DNA of 33,627 nucleotides from Candidatus Kuenenia stuttgartensis (GTDB taxonomy: Bacteria; Planctomycetota; Planctomycetia; Planctomycetales; Planctomycetaceae), in assembly GCA_945904015.1 (NCBI GenBank), contig CAMDPK010000081.1, forward strand, positions 1 to 33,627, given 5' to 3'. Every line of letters starts with the position of its first letter. The stretch's first letter is position 1. Under the pieces are notes generated by a model that saw only the letters and a list, made by a program, of their open reading frames with translations, was not told where the DNA came from and searched no databases. The position numbers and the translations under genes are program-made. Of this stretch, positions 24,934 through 32,882 are shown one piece after another.

Positions 24934-25728
24934 TCAGGGTTGTGGAACTTGCCGCGGACGGATGACCGCCTCTGATTCGCTCGACGGGCTGGTGAGCTCT
25001 GGCGATTTTGGTTCGTCCGCTTCGGGTACTGGCGGCGGCGGCGGATTTACCGAACGCGGCCGAACGGCGGATTTCACGGGAGCGGCATCGTTGGCAGGGG
25101 GCGGAGGCAATGCACCGACGGACGGTTGTGAGTCCGCTTGCTCAAACAGTTCCCATCCACGGGCCGTCGGTTTGAACTTGTAGGTGGCTGACTTGAGGCT
25201 GTACGTCGCGACGTTGCTGTCGCCGCCGCGGTTGAACTCCACGATCCAATCACGCTCGTGAGTGAACCGCTGCGACTGACCGGGCTTCATCACGAACTGC
25301 TGACCGTTCAGAGCATAATTGACGGTCTCGGTGTTTGTGGCCGGATTCGTCAACACGATGGAGCCGCCGTCAAACATGGGTGCCTGCGGCCCGGACGGCA
25401 CGATCGTGGTGCCGGTATAGACTTGGCTCGGAGTGTAGTAGTACGGCGTGGAGTACGATTGGCCGTAGTAGTAGTTCGGGCTGGAGTAGTAGCCCGAACC
25501 GTAACCGTAGCCCGAGCCGTAGCCGCCGTAGCCCGAACCATAGCCGTAGCCCCCATAGCCCGAACCATAGCCGTATCCACCACGGCCGATGTTCAGTTGA
25601 AAGCCGCTGCCGCCAATGCCGATGCCGCCAAAGCCACCCCGCGAGCCTCCGCGTCGGTGATCGGCTTGAGCCGTCGAGGCCACAAGGCTCGACACGACGG
25701 CCACCGCGAGAATTACGTTCCTCATCAT
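24934..25728 (-). CDS. Secreted Gly/Tyr-rich protein with proline-rich tail
   Basis: This 264-residue protein has a signal peptide (MRNVILAVAVVSSLVASTAQA) and a basic stretch DHRRGGSRGG. Next is a low-complexity Gly/Tyr region of about 70 residues built on GYGYGSGYGG and YYYGQSY units. A compact globular part follows (VLTNPATNTETVNYALNGQQFVM, RFTHERDWIVEFNRGGDSNVATYSLKSATYKF). The proline-rich acidic C terminus contains PPPPPVPEADEPKSPE. The globular part resembles small secreted planctomycete domains of unknown role. The Gly/Tyr part suggests a surface or matrix protein. Tandem ATGs at 25728 and 25725 share AAGGA upstream. Confidence 0.82.
   Translation of the reverse strand: MMRNVILAVAVVSSLVASTAQADHRRGGSRGGFGGIGIGGSGFQLNIGRGGYGYGSGYGGYGYGSGYGGYGSGYGYGSGYYSSPNYYYGQSYSTPYYYTPSQVYTGTTIVPSGPQAPMFDGGSIVLTNPATNTETVNYALNGQQFVMKPGQSQRFTHERDWIVEFNRGGDSNVATYSLKSATYKFKPTARGWELFEQADSQPSVGALPPPPANDAAPVKSAVRPRSVNPPPPPVPEADEPKSPELTSPSSESEAVIRPRQVPQP
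25490..25576. repeat. Tandem coding repeat of the Gly/Tyr region
   Basis: Units of 18-27 bases based on tagcccgaaccatagccg recur head to tail, encoding GYGSGYG on the minus strand. Copies differ mainly at third positions or by one added codon triplet. Such a tract can gain or lose units by slippage. Confidence 0.75.
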
Positions 25729-26001
25729 GATCCATTCCTTCGCAAATGGGACTCGAAAAATCCGGTCCAAGGTTCTCCACGGAAAAATCGCAGGAGCTGT
25801 GCCGGCCATCGACGACCCGTATTTTTCCCCACGAAGCAGTCGCGGGAATTCCAAAGGCAATATCTGCCGCATTTCTTAGGCAATTCGCCGTGTCATTCGG
25901 CAACTCTGACCGGAACTGCGGCATACGGCATCGCTGGCCGCCCGACACTTGGGCGATCGCAATCGCTCGTAACGAATGAACTCGGCTTGGCTTCCACGAC
26001 G
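25729..26001. other. 273-base gap with no gene seen
   Basis: This is the stretch between the pre-peptidase-domain gene and the Gly/Tyr-rich gene, both on the minus strand. Frames that cross it lack coding character, and none of the strong palindromes found elsewhere occurs here. It should hold the promoter of the Gly/Tyr-rich gene, but no convincing -35/-10 pair could be picked. Confidence 0.6.
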
Positions 26002-28101
26002 TCAGGGAGCTTTGATCGTCAGCCAGATCGGTGGGCTGGCATACGGTCGCTTTTGAGTGAAGCTGATCGAAACATTCGCGTTGATACTGAGCGGTAAGCG
26101 CTCAACCGGTTTGGCATCTTGAGCGATTTCGATCACAACGCGCCCTTTTGTCTCGTTGGCGTCGAGCGACATTTTGGCTCCGGCATCGACGAGCTTCACT
26201 CCGGGCGGCAACGGCGTACCGAAGACTTGGCCGAGGTGTTGCAGCATCACGTCGAGCGTCAGTCGTTCCTTGTAGTTTTCACGGCGTTGGATTTCGACTT
26301 CGAGTGTGGCCTTCTCGCCGGGCTTGAGGATGAGTTCGGTCGGAGTGACTCGGACGGTGGCGATGTCGAACACCGAGCAGACCGAGACCATCTGCGTTTC
26401 GACGGGCGAAGCCATGCGTCCTCCGCCGGGCATCTCCATTTCGGTGAGCGGTTCGACAAGTTTCTCGATGACTCGCGGCGGCTGGCCTTCCGGGCCGGGG
26501 ATCGTCGCCTTCGCAATCACCTTCACGAGCGACGCGACCGGCTTCGCATCGGGCGCAGCTTGCAGAATCAACACGCCATCCGTCGCGTGAGCTGGAATCG
26601 TCAGCGGCGCAAACGTGACTCCGGCCGGCAATCCCTCGACACGAATTTCGACCGGCACGTTGAATCCTCCAACCTTCGTGAGCTTCACATACCACGGCAT
26701 ATTCGTGCCGGGTCCGAGTCCCGCGCGGTCCTCGTCGCATTGCGCGGTGAAGTCAGCGACTTCCGGCTTCACGGACAAGATGTAGCCAAACGTCGGGCCG
26801 CCGCGATTGAGCAGGTCGCGAATCTGAATCGTGTAAACCCCATCGACCGACGCCGAGAAGACGAGCATCGAATCCTTCGTACTCGGATGAATGTCGTCGT
26901 TCGCAGCAAGCACTCCGCCCGTTGCGTTGAGCACGCGGATCGTCGAGTCGAGGCTCGATCCGTTGCGGCGCGAACGCACTTCGCACCGCACCGCTTGTCC
27001 CGCCTTCAACGTCAACGCGTAATTGTCGATGTCGTTCGGGACGTCCATGCGGCCGTTGATCGCTTGCGGGACCGAGACCGCTTGAGCTTGCTCCGGCTTG
27101 TCATTCGGCTCGGTGTCGGCGATCAGCGGCAAGTCGGTGACTTCGAGCGTCACCGGATTGAACGCCGGCGAACCGGCCGACAACTGTGCCGAGTACCTGC
27201 CGACCGGCAAAGGAGTCGGCGACATGTTCGGCACCAACTCAGCCATCGACGTCGCGAGGTTGAAGCCCGCGATTTGAAACGCCATCGGCCCGCTCGGCGA
27301 GACCGCCATTGGAAACGCGGCGGTGACGAACGGTCGGTCGGTCGTTTGCAGAACGTAGGTGAACGACGCTGTCCCGTTGAAGTCCACATCGCGAACCGTC
27401 ACGAAGTAGTCGCCGGCTTGCTCGAATTTGTAATTGATCAACGAGTCGGCAAACGAAAAGTCGTCGTTCGATGACAGCTCGCGGCCGGTCGCGTCGCTGA
27501 TGACCAGAATCGGGTCAAGTTGATCGAACTGATTGTGCCGCTTGTAAAAGAATCGGAAGCAATGCATCGCGAACGTGACCGACTGACCGGCGGCGGCCGT
27601 GATTTTGTAGACATCGACTTGCTCGCGCGCGGTCAATTGCCCGGAGATGGTCTGACCAATGACGAGCGGCTGAGCCTTCACGCGATCGGCGTGCGGCTCA
27701 TTTTGTTCAGAGACAACCGGTCCATCGACGACCAGCAACTGCCCGCACGTCGAAGCTCCGTTCGCCGCTGCGATGCGAAATTCTCGCGAGCCGAGCGCGG
27801 CGCTCGCCTCAGCCGTGACCTTCAACTTGAGCTGATCAACCGAGTCTTTTTCGCCGTGCTGCACGATTTCGGCCCGCAGGCCCTCGCCTTGAAACAGCAC
27901 CGCGAACGTCCCGGCGAAACCTTTCTTTTGGTTCGGATAGGTGAAGACTGTGACCTCGGTGGTTGCTCCACGCTGGATCGCCATCGGCAGGGCGTGCGTG
28001 AATTCGGGATTCGGCGTTTGAGCGACGGCCTCCAGAGACATCAGGCCGCTCGACACGAGGCCGATGGTCGTGGCACAGAGCAGTCGGCGAAGCGGAATCA
28101 T
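26002..28101 (-). CDS. Secreted protein with two pre-peptidase C-terminal (PPC) domains
   Basis: This 699-residue protein begins with a signal peptide (LRRLLCATTIGLVSSGLMSLEAVAQ). An Ig-like region follows (about 30-130). A first PPC-type jelly-roll covers about 130-255 (NEPHADRVKAQPLVIGQTISGQL, VDVYKITAAAGQSVTF, YFVTVRDVDFNG). A second covers about 327-450 (DTEPNDKPEQAQAV, DIDNYALTLKAGQAVRCEVRS, VYTIQIRDLLNRGG). The rest is a run of Ig-like beta domains. No peptidase domain is attached, as in many planctomycete PPC proteins, which are thought to sit at the cell surface or be secreted. ATG 28101 lies 10 bases after the permease stop, so the two are probably one operon. Confidence 0.87.
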   Translation of the reverse strand: MIPLRRLLCATTIGLVSSGLMSLEAVAQTPNPEFTHALPMAIQRGATTEVTVFTYPNQKKGFAGTFAVLFQGEGLRAEIVQHGEKDSVDQLKLKVTAEASAALGSREFRIAAANGASTCGQLLVVDGPVVSEQNEPHADRVKAQPLVIGQTISGQLTAREQVDVYKITAAAGQSVTFAMHCFRFFYKRHNQFDQLDPILVISDATGRELSSNDDFSFADSLINYKFEQAGDYFVTVRDVDFNGTASFTYVLQTTDRPFVTAAFPMAVSPSGPMAFQIAGFNLATSMAELVPNMSPTPLPVGRYSAQLSAGSPAFNPVTLEVTDLPLIADTEPNDKPEQAQAVSVPQAINGRMDVPNDIDNYALTLKAGQAVRCEVRSRRNGSSLDSTIRVLNATGGVLAANDDIHPSTKDSMLVFSASVDGVYTIQIRDLLNRGGPTFGYILSVKPEVADFTAQCDEDRAGLGPGTNMPWYVKLTKVGGFNVPVEIRVEGLPAGVTFAPLTIPAHATDGVLILQAAPDAKPVASLVKVIAKATIPGPEGQPPRVIEKLVEPLTEMEMPGGGRMASPVETQMVSVCSVFDIATVRVTPTELILKPGEKATLEVEIQRRENYKERLTLDVMLQHLGQVFGTPLPPGVKLVDAGAKMSLDANETKGRVVIEIAQDAKPVERLPLSINANVSISFTQKRPYASPPIWLTIKAP

Positions 28102-28111
28102 TGGTGGTCTC

Positions 28112-29575
28112 TCAATCAATTCGTTGGGCAGTCAATTCTTCGGGAGCGGCCTTCGCCAGTCGCGTGCGAGCATAGCCGAAGAAATAGGCCAGACCAATCG
28201 CGTACATCGCCAGCGTCAGCCAGAGCACGACCGGCTGACTCAACCAGCCGTAGACCAGCGCGGCAAACAAGCTCATCACGATGACTGCGGCCGGCAAAAA
28301 CGGATACAGCGGCACTTTGTACGGCCGAGGCATGTGCGGCTCTTTCACCCGCAGCACGAACAGGCAGACCATCGCCAGGACGTACCAGATCAGCGCGGTC
28401 AGATTGCAGGTGAGGACCGCGATCAGCACGGCCGCTTCGTTGAAGTAGCCCCAGATCACGAAGCCCGCGATGACCAAGCTCCAGATACCGATCGACACGT
28501 CGGGCGTGCGTCGCACCGGATGCAAATGGCCGAGGATCGACGGCAAATACCCCGCTCGCCCCATTGCGAACGATTGCCGGCTCACGGCGAAGAGCATCCC
28601 GTTGTAACTGGCAACCATGCCGCAAATCGCGAGCACCGAAAACGCGATCAGATGCGGTGAATGTGCCGCATCCGGCCAGACCTCGCGGTAAACCATCGGC
28701 AACGGGAACAGAACGGTCGCATCGCCAGTCTTCTTGTAGTCGTTGCCGGCGGTGACGGCGAAGAACCACGTCAGCACAACCAAGACGATTAACGTGATCT
28801 GCGCGTACATCAGCCCGCGCGGGATCGAGCGGTGCGGTTCATGCGCCTCTTCCGCCGCGAGCGCCACCGATTCAATGATTACGAGCCACCAGATCGCATA
28901 CGGGATCGCCTTGAGCACCCCCGCCCAACCGTCGGTCAGCAGCGGTTCCGTGAGAATTCGCTCGATCTTCACCCCCGGAATGCAGGCGATCCAAAACCAG
29001 ACGAGTGCGATGATCGCTCCGTAGGTCATCCACTCCATGATCTTGGCCTGCTCCTTGGCACCGATCCATTGCAGCAGCGCGAACAGAGCCACCGTGACGA
29101 GCGCCGCGGCGGTCGTCACCAAGCCTGGGTGCAGTCCATCGAATAGCAGGTTGAGAATGAACGAGGTGTAGGCCCCAGTGGCGATTGCCGTCCCGATCGT
29201 CGCGAACAGGCTTTCGAGAAACATCGACCAACCCATGACGAAGCCCAGCCACGGCCCGACCGCTCGGCGACCGTAGGCCAGCGGGCCGCCGGCGAAGGGC
29301 ATCGCCACCGACAACTCCGACAGAGCCAACACCCAAGCCATGTAGAGCACGCACACAAACAGCGAGGCGATCAACATCCCGGTCGGCCCAGCGACTCCCA
29401 GCCCGCCGTTCCAGCCGAAGTACTCGCCGGTGATGACCGCTCCGACACCGAGCGCCCAAATCTGCGCGGTTCCCATCGGCTTCTTCAGCGAGTGCTCATC
29501 GAGATATTGCCGCTCCTCCGGCCGCAAAGTCGCGGCGTCGATGACCACGTTGGGTTCCGGCAGTGATTCGCTCAT
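28112..29575 (-). CDS. APC-family amine/amino-acid permease, ethanolamine permease-like
   Basis: This 487-residue membrane protein has about 12 hydrophobic segments. The N-terminal part (QIWALGVGAVITGEYFGWNGGL, ELSVAMPFAGGPLAYGRRAVGPWLGFVMGWSMFLE) resembles ethanolamine permeases of the APC superfamily; EEAHEPHRSIPRG between helices is the typical conserved loop. It imports an amine or amino acid together with protons or by exchange. The neighbour across 137 bases, in the opposite direction, is the first gene of the glutamine-amidotransferase/glutamate-synthase-like set, so the substrate may be a small amine such as ethanolamine or methylamine that those enzymes handle. That link is an inference from position. 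Confidence 0.87.
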   Translation of the reverse strand: MSESLPEPNVVIDAATLRPEERQYLDEHSLKKPMGTAQIWALGVGAVITGEYFGWNGGLGVAGPTGMLIASLFVCVLYMAWVLALSELSVAMPFAGGPLAYGRRAVGPWLGFVMGWSMFLESLFATIGTAIATGAYTSFILNLLFDGLHPGLVTTAAALVTVALFALLQWIGAKEQAKIMEWMTYGAIIALVWFWIACIPGVKIERILTEPLLTDGWAGVLKAIPYAIWWLVIIESVALAAEEAHEPHRSIPRGLMYAQITLIVLVVLTWFFAVTAGNDYKKTGDATVLFPLPMVYREVWPDAAHSPHLIAFSVLAICGMVASYNGMLFAVSRQSFAMGRAGYLPSILGHLHPVRRTPDVSIGIWSLVIAGFVIWGYFNEAAVLIAVLTCNLTALIWYVLAMVCLFVLRVKEPHMPRPYKVPLYPFLPAAVIVMSLFAALVYGWLSQPVVLWLTLAMYAIGLAYFFGYARTRLAKAAPEELTAQRID

Positions 29576-29712
29576 GAGCAGCCTCGCGTTGCGGGGGATT
29601 TCGCGAGGCCATCACACACGGCGTGGTCTCGCGTTTCAAGTGCATGGAATCCCGGCCGAACTGGTTTTAGACTGCGACGCACTCTTTGAGATTGCAACGC
29701 GCGGAGTCACTC

Positions 29713-30624
29713 ATGTGCGGCATCGTGGGATTTCTGGCCAAGAAGCCGGAGTTTGTTCAATCGCTCGGCGAGCATGTCGTGCCGATGCTGACCTGCATGG
29801 GTGACCGCGGCCCCGACTCGGCCGGTTTGGCGGTCTTCGGTGAGCCGGTTGATTCAACGCTGCGGCGATTCAACCTCTACGCTCCCGAACGTTGCTTCGA
29901 CTGGAGTGCATTCGAGCAACAACTTGCCACGCGCCTTGGCGGGGAAATCGAAGTGAGTGCGCTGGAAAATCACGCGGTCCTGATCGGCTCGGTCAACCCG
30001 GTGCGTTTCAAAGCCTGGCTGTCCGAAACGTATCCCGCACTGCACCTGCTTTCGACTGGCCGAGCGATCGACGTCTACAAAGACGAAGGCCACCCGACGG
30101 ACATCGCTCGGCGATATCACTTCACGCAGTTCCGCGGGACTCATGCCGTTGGGCACACTCGCATGGCGACGGAATCCGCGGTCTCACCCGCGCACGCTCA
30201 CCCCTTCACAGCGGGCGAGGATTTTTGTCTGGTCCACAACGGCTCGCTGTCGAACCCATACAGCGTCCGCCGCAAGCTGGAGAAAAAAGGGATTCGCTTT
30301 GAAACCGACAACGACACCGAGGCCGCTTGCCGGTTCCTCGAATGGCGGATGAGCGAAGGAGATCAACTGGAAGCGGCGATCCAAAAAGGTTTCGAGGAAC
30401 TCGACGGGTTCTTCACGCTGCTGATGGCGACCGCAGACAAGTTGATCCTGGTTCGCGACCCATTCGCCTGCAAACCGGCTGTCGCGGTCGAAACCGATGA
30501 GTACGTCGCCATCTCGTCGGAGTACCGCGCACTCGCTCACCTGCCCGGTGTGAAAAACGCTCGCATCTTTGAACCTGTTCCGGAACAGATCTACTCATGG
30601 ACCGTGTCATCGAGCTTGACCTGA
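29713..30624 (+). CDS. Class II glutamine amidotransferase, GlxB/MgsA-like
   Basis: This 303-residue N-terminal-nucleophile amidotransferase starts MCGIVGFLAKK with Cys2 as nucleophile, and has DRGPDSAGLAVFG, VGHTRMATES and LVHNGSLSNPYSVRRKL. It corresponds to the first part of glutamate synthase, encoded as a separate subunit, as in GlxB of rhizobia and MgsA of N-methylglutamate synthase. It would release ammonia, or methylamine from a gamma-glutamyl amide, for the FMN subunit. ATG 29713 places Cys at position 2, as the enzyme needs. The last 28 bases overlap the next gene, so translation is coupled. Confidence 0.92.
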   Translation: MCGIVGFLAKKPEFVQSLGEHVVPMLTCMGDRGPDSAGLAVFGEPVDSTLRRFNLYAPERCFDWSAFEQQLATRLGGEIEVSALENHAVLIGSVNPVRFKAWLSETYPALHLLSTGRAIDVYKDEGHPTDIARRYHFTQFRGTHAVGHTRMATESAVSPAHAHPFTAGEDFCLVHNGSLSNPYSVRRKLEKKGIRFETDNDTEAACRFLEWRMSEGDQLEAAIQKGFEELDGFFTLLMATADKLILVRDPFACKPAVAVETDEYVAISSEYRALAHLPGVKNARIFEPVPEQIYSWTVSSSLT

Positions 30625-31331
30625 CCCGTCTGACGGTTCGGGAGTTGAATCACTATCTGCATCACGAACTGCCGCTCGTGGGACAGGCTTCTAGCCTGTC
30701 AGCTCCGCAGCGGCAGGCTGGAAGCCTACCCCACGTTCAGATTCTCAATCCCAACGGCATGCACAATCTCGCCGTCGGCCTGGACGCGCCCGCCGACATC
30801 GACATCCTCGGCCACGCCGGCTACTTCATTGCCGGCATGAACAAGCGCGCCAACGTGACCGTCCACGGCAACGTCGGCTGGAGCGTCGCCGAGAACATCA
30901 TGTCTGGCACCGTCCGCGTGAAAGGCTGCGCGTCCGAATGTGCTGGAGCCTCCGCGCACGGCGGCCTGCTGGTCATCGAAGAAGACGCTTCATCCCGCTG
31001 CGGCATCTCGCTGAAAGGCTGCGACATCGTCGTCGGCGGCAGCGTCGGACACATGTCGGCCTTCATGGCTCAAGCCGGAACGCTGGTCGTCTGCGGCGAC
31101 GCCGGCTCAAGTCTCGGTGATTCGCTCTACGAAGCCACAATCTACGTCGGCGGCAAGATTCACAGCCTTGGAGCCGACGCGCAAGAAGAACCAATGACCG
31201 CCGCCGATGTCGCTCGCGTCAGCGATCTGCTGACGAAATCCGGCATCGCTCGCGATCCGAAATCGTTCAAGCGAGTCGCCTCGAAACGATCCCTCTACCA
31301 CTGGCACTCCGACGCGGGGCAAGAATACTGA
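30597..31331 (+). CDS. Glutamate synthase GXGXG-domain subunit, GlxC/MgsB-like
   Basis: This 244-residue protein is the right-handed beta-helix (GXGXG) domain of glutamate synthase made as its own subunit: NLAVGLDAPADIDILGHAGYFIAGMNKRANVTVHGNVGWSVAENIMSGTVRVKG, ECAGASAHGGLLVIEEDASSRCGISLKG, DIVVGGSVGHMSAFMAQAGTLVVCGDAG, YEATIYVGGKIHSLG. It holds no cofactor and spaces the amidotransferase from the FMN subunit. Residues 28-46 come from an in-frame 57-bp palindrome (30678-30734) between the N-terminal helix VRELNHYLHHEL and the first strand QILNPNGMHNLAV. It starts inside the previous gene. Confidence 0.9.
   Translation: MDRVIELDLTRLTVRELNHYLHHELPLVGQASSLSAPQRQAGSLPHVQILNPNGMHNLAVGLDAPADIDILGHAGYFIAGMNKRANVTVHGNVGWSVAENIMSGTVRVKGCASECAGASAHGGLLVIEEDASSRCGISLKGCDIVVGGSVGHMSAFMAQAGTLVVCGDAGSSLGDSLYEATIYVGGKIHSLGADAQEEPMTAADVARVSDLLTKSGIARDPKSFKRVASKRSLYHWHSDAGQEY
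30678..30734. repeat. In-frame 57-bp palindromic element inside the GXGXG gene
   Basis: The element starts gtgggacaggcttctagcct and ends in ccccac. Its 21-base arms (30678-30698 and 30714-30734) have three differences, some of which would be G-U pairs in RNA. It is 19 codons long on a codon boundary and reads VGQASSLSAPQRQAGSLPH. Length, phase and ends match the element at 3078-3134, though the middle differs; the arms resemble the intergenic element at 8504-8567. Conserved family sequence continues directly after it. Confidence 0.9.
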
Positions 31332-31356
31332 TGCTGAGATGAGTCACTGCAAAACA

Positions 31357-31459
31357 CAGTGCAAAGTGCAGAGTGGCGAGTGCAAAGTGCAAAGTGTCGG
31401 AACGGCAGATCTGTCTTCCCATTTTGCACTTTGCACTCGGCACTCGTCACTTTGCACTG
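31357..31459. repeat. 39-bp inverted repeat between GXGXG and FMN subunit genes
   Basis: Arms 31357-31395 (beginning cagtgcaaagtgcagagtgg) and 31421-31459 pair over 39 bases with four mismatches, around a 25-base loop. Each arm is built from short direct repeats of gcaaagtg. It fills most of the 143-base gap within what should be one operon, ending 15 bases before the FMN subunit start. Confidence 0.88.
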
Positions 31460-31474
31460 CTTCTTGAGGTTCAG

Positions 31475-32812
31475 ATGTCCGACCAAATCCATCGCGAAGA
31501 AAGCTTCACCTTCGACCGGCATGTCTTGGATTACATCCAGCAAGCGGCCGAGCACGGGCTGTACGACATCCGCGGCCTTGGAGCCAAACGAAAGCTGCCG
31601 ACGTTCGACGATCTCGTCTTCCTGACGGCCTCCGCATCGCGATACCCGCTGGAAGGCTATCGCGAGAAGTGCGTCTCGAAGACGGTGCTCGGCACGCGCT
31701 TCGCCAAGAAGCCGATTGAACTCGAAACTCCCGTCACGATCGCCGGCATGAGCTTCGGATCGCTCTCGGCCAGCGTGAAAGAAGCACTGGGTCGAGCGGC
31801 AACGGAGGTCGGAACTTCGACGACGACCGGTGACGGCGGCATGACTCCCGAAGAGCGGCAGTCGTCGAAGACGCTCGTCTATCAATGCCTGCCGTCGAGA
31901 TACGGCTTCAACCCGGACGATCTCCGCAAAGCGAACGCGATCGAATTGGTCATCGGCCAAGGCGCGAAGCCGGGCGGCGGCGGCATGTTGCTCGGCCAGA
32001 AAGTCAGCGAGCGTGTCGCCGGCATGAGAACGCTCCCGGCGGGCATCGACCAACGCTCGGCCTGCCGACATCCCGACTGGACCGGCCCGGACGATCTCAC
32101 CATCAAGATCAACGAACTGCGCGAGATCACCGACTGGCAAGTGCCGATCTATGTGAAGATGGGAGCCACTCGCGTCCGCGAAGACGTGAAGCTCGCCGTC
32201 AAAGCCGGAGCCGACGTCGTCGTCATTGACGGGATGCAAGGAGGTACGGCGGCGACTCAGCAGTGCTTCATCGAGCACGCCGGCATCCCAACTCTCGCCG
32301 CGCTGCCGCTCGCGGTTCAGGCGCTTGAAGAGATGGACGTCTTTGGCACCGTGCAACTCATCATTTCCGGCGGCATCCGCTCCGGAGCCGACGTCGCGAA
32401 GGCTCTCGCTCTCGGAGCCGATGCGGTCGCGATTGGCCAAGCGGTGCTCATGGCTCTGGGCTGCAACAGCTCGACATACTCGCACGACGGTCAACGCATC
32501 GACGCGACCGACGACTATGCGAAACTCAACACGGCTCCCGGCTATTGCCATCACTGCCACACCGGCCGCTGCCCGGTCGGCATCACGACGCAAGCTCCCG
32601 AACTCGAAACCCGCATGACTCCCGAATGGGGAGCCAAGCGGCTCAAGAATTACCTGCAAGTGCTGACGATGGAGCTGACGACGCTGGCACGAGCTTGTGG
32701 CAAGTCCAACGTGCATCACCTGGAACGCGAAGACCTCGTCGCCCTGACAATCGAAGCCGCTGCGATGGCAAAAGTCCCTCTCGCCGGAACCAACTGGATT
32801 CCGGGGCAATAA
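31475..32812 (+). CDS. FMN-binding glutamate synthase-domain subunit, GlxD/MgsC-like
   Basis: This 445-residue protein has the FMN/2-oxoglutarate barrel of glutamate synthase: ETPVTIAGMSFGSLSASVKEALGRAA, TTTGDGGMTPEER, IELVIGQGAKPGGGGMLLGQKVSERVAGMR, IYVKMGATRVREDVKLAVKAGADVVVIDGMQGGTAA, GGIRSGADVAKALALGADAVAIG, and a cysteine cluster CHHCHTGRC (358-366) suited to a 3Fe-4S centre. It would join ammonia or methylamine to 2-oxoglutarate. As in GlxD and MgsC, it lacks the amidotransferase and GXGXG domains, supplied by the two upstream genes. ATG 31475 has TTGAGG upstream; the frame before it is repeat. Confidence 0.93.
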   Translation: MSDQIHREESFTFDRHVLDYIQQAAEHGLYDIRGLGAKRKLPTFDDLVFLTASASRYPLEGYREKCVSKTVLGTRFAKKPIELETPVTIAGMSFGSLSASVKEALGRAATEVGTSTTTGDGGMTPEERQSSKTLVYQCLPSRYGFNPDDLRKANAIELVIGQGAKPGGGGMLLGQKVSERVAGMRTLPAGIDQRSACRHPDWTGPDDLTIKINELREITDWQVPIYVKMGATRVREDVKLAVKAGADVVVIDGMQGGTAATQQCFIEHAGIPTLAALPLAVQALEEMDVFGTVQLIISGGIRSGADVAKALALGADAVAIGQAVLMALGCNSSTYSHDGQRIDATDDYAKLNTAPGYCHHCHTGRCPVGITTQAPELETRMTPEWGAKRLKNYLQVLTMELTTLARACGKSNVHHLEREDLVALTIEAAAMAKVPLAGTNWIPGQ

Positions 32813-32824
32813 CTTTGAAAGAAA

Positions 32825-32863
32825 GCGGCTCCGCCGCAATTGAAAGCGGCGATAAGTCGCCGC
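32825..32863. repeat. Paired short palindromes before the ligase gene
   Basis: gcggctccgccgc (32825-32837) and gcggcgataagtcgccgc (32846-32863) are two small hairpins with GCGGC ends in the 70-base gap before the type III ligase gene. They may form the leader structure of that gene or be another dispersed repeat family. Confidence 0.6.
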
Positions 32864-32882
32864 ACTCCAAAGGAACACACCA

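Noticed and set aside
26119..27474. 451-codon plus-strand open frame
   Set aside because: It is an Arg-rich shadow of the pre-peptidase-domain gene.
29576..29712. Sigma-54 type promoter (ctggttttagactgc) before the amine gene set
   Set aside because: The GG and GC elements are 9 rather than 10 bases apart and the rest of the consensus is missing.
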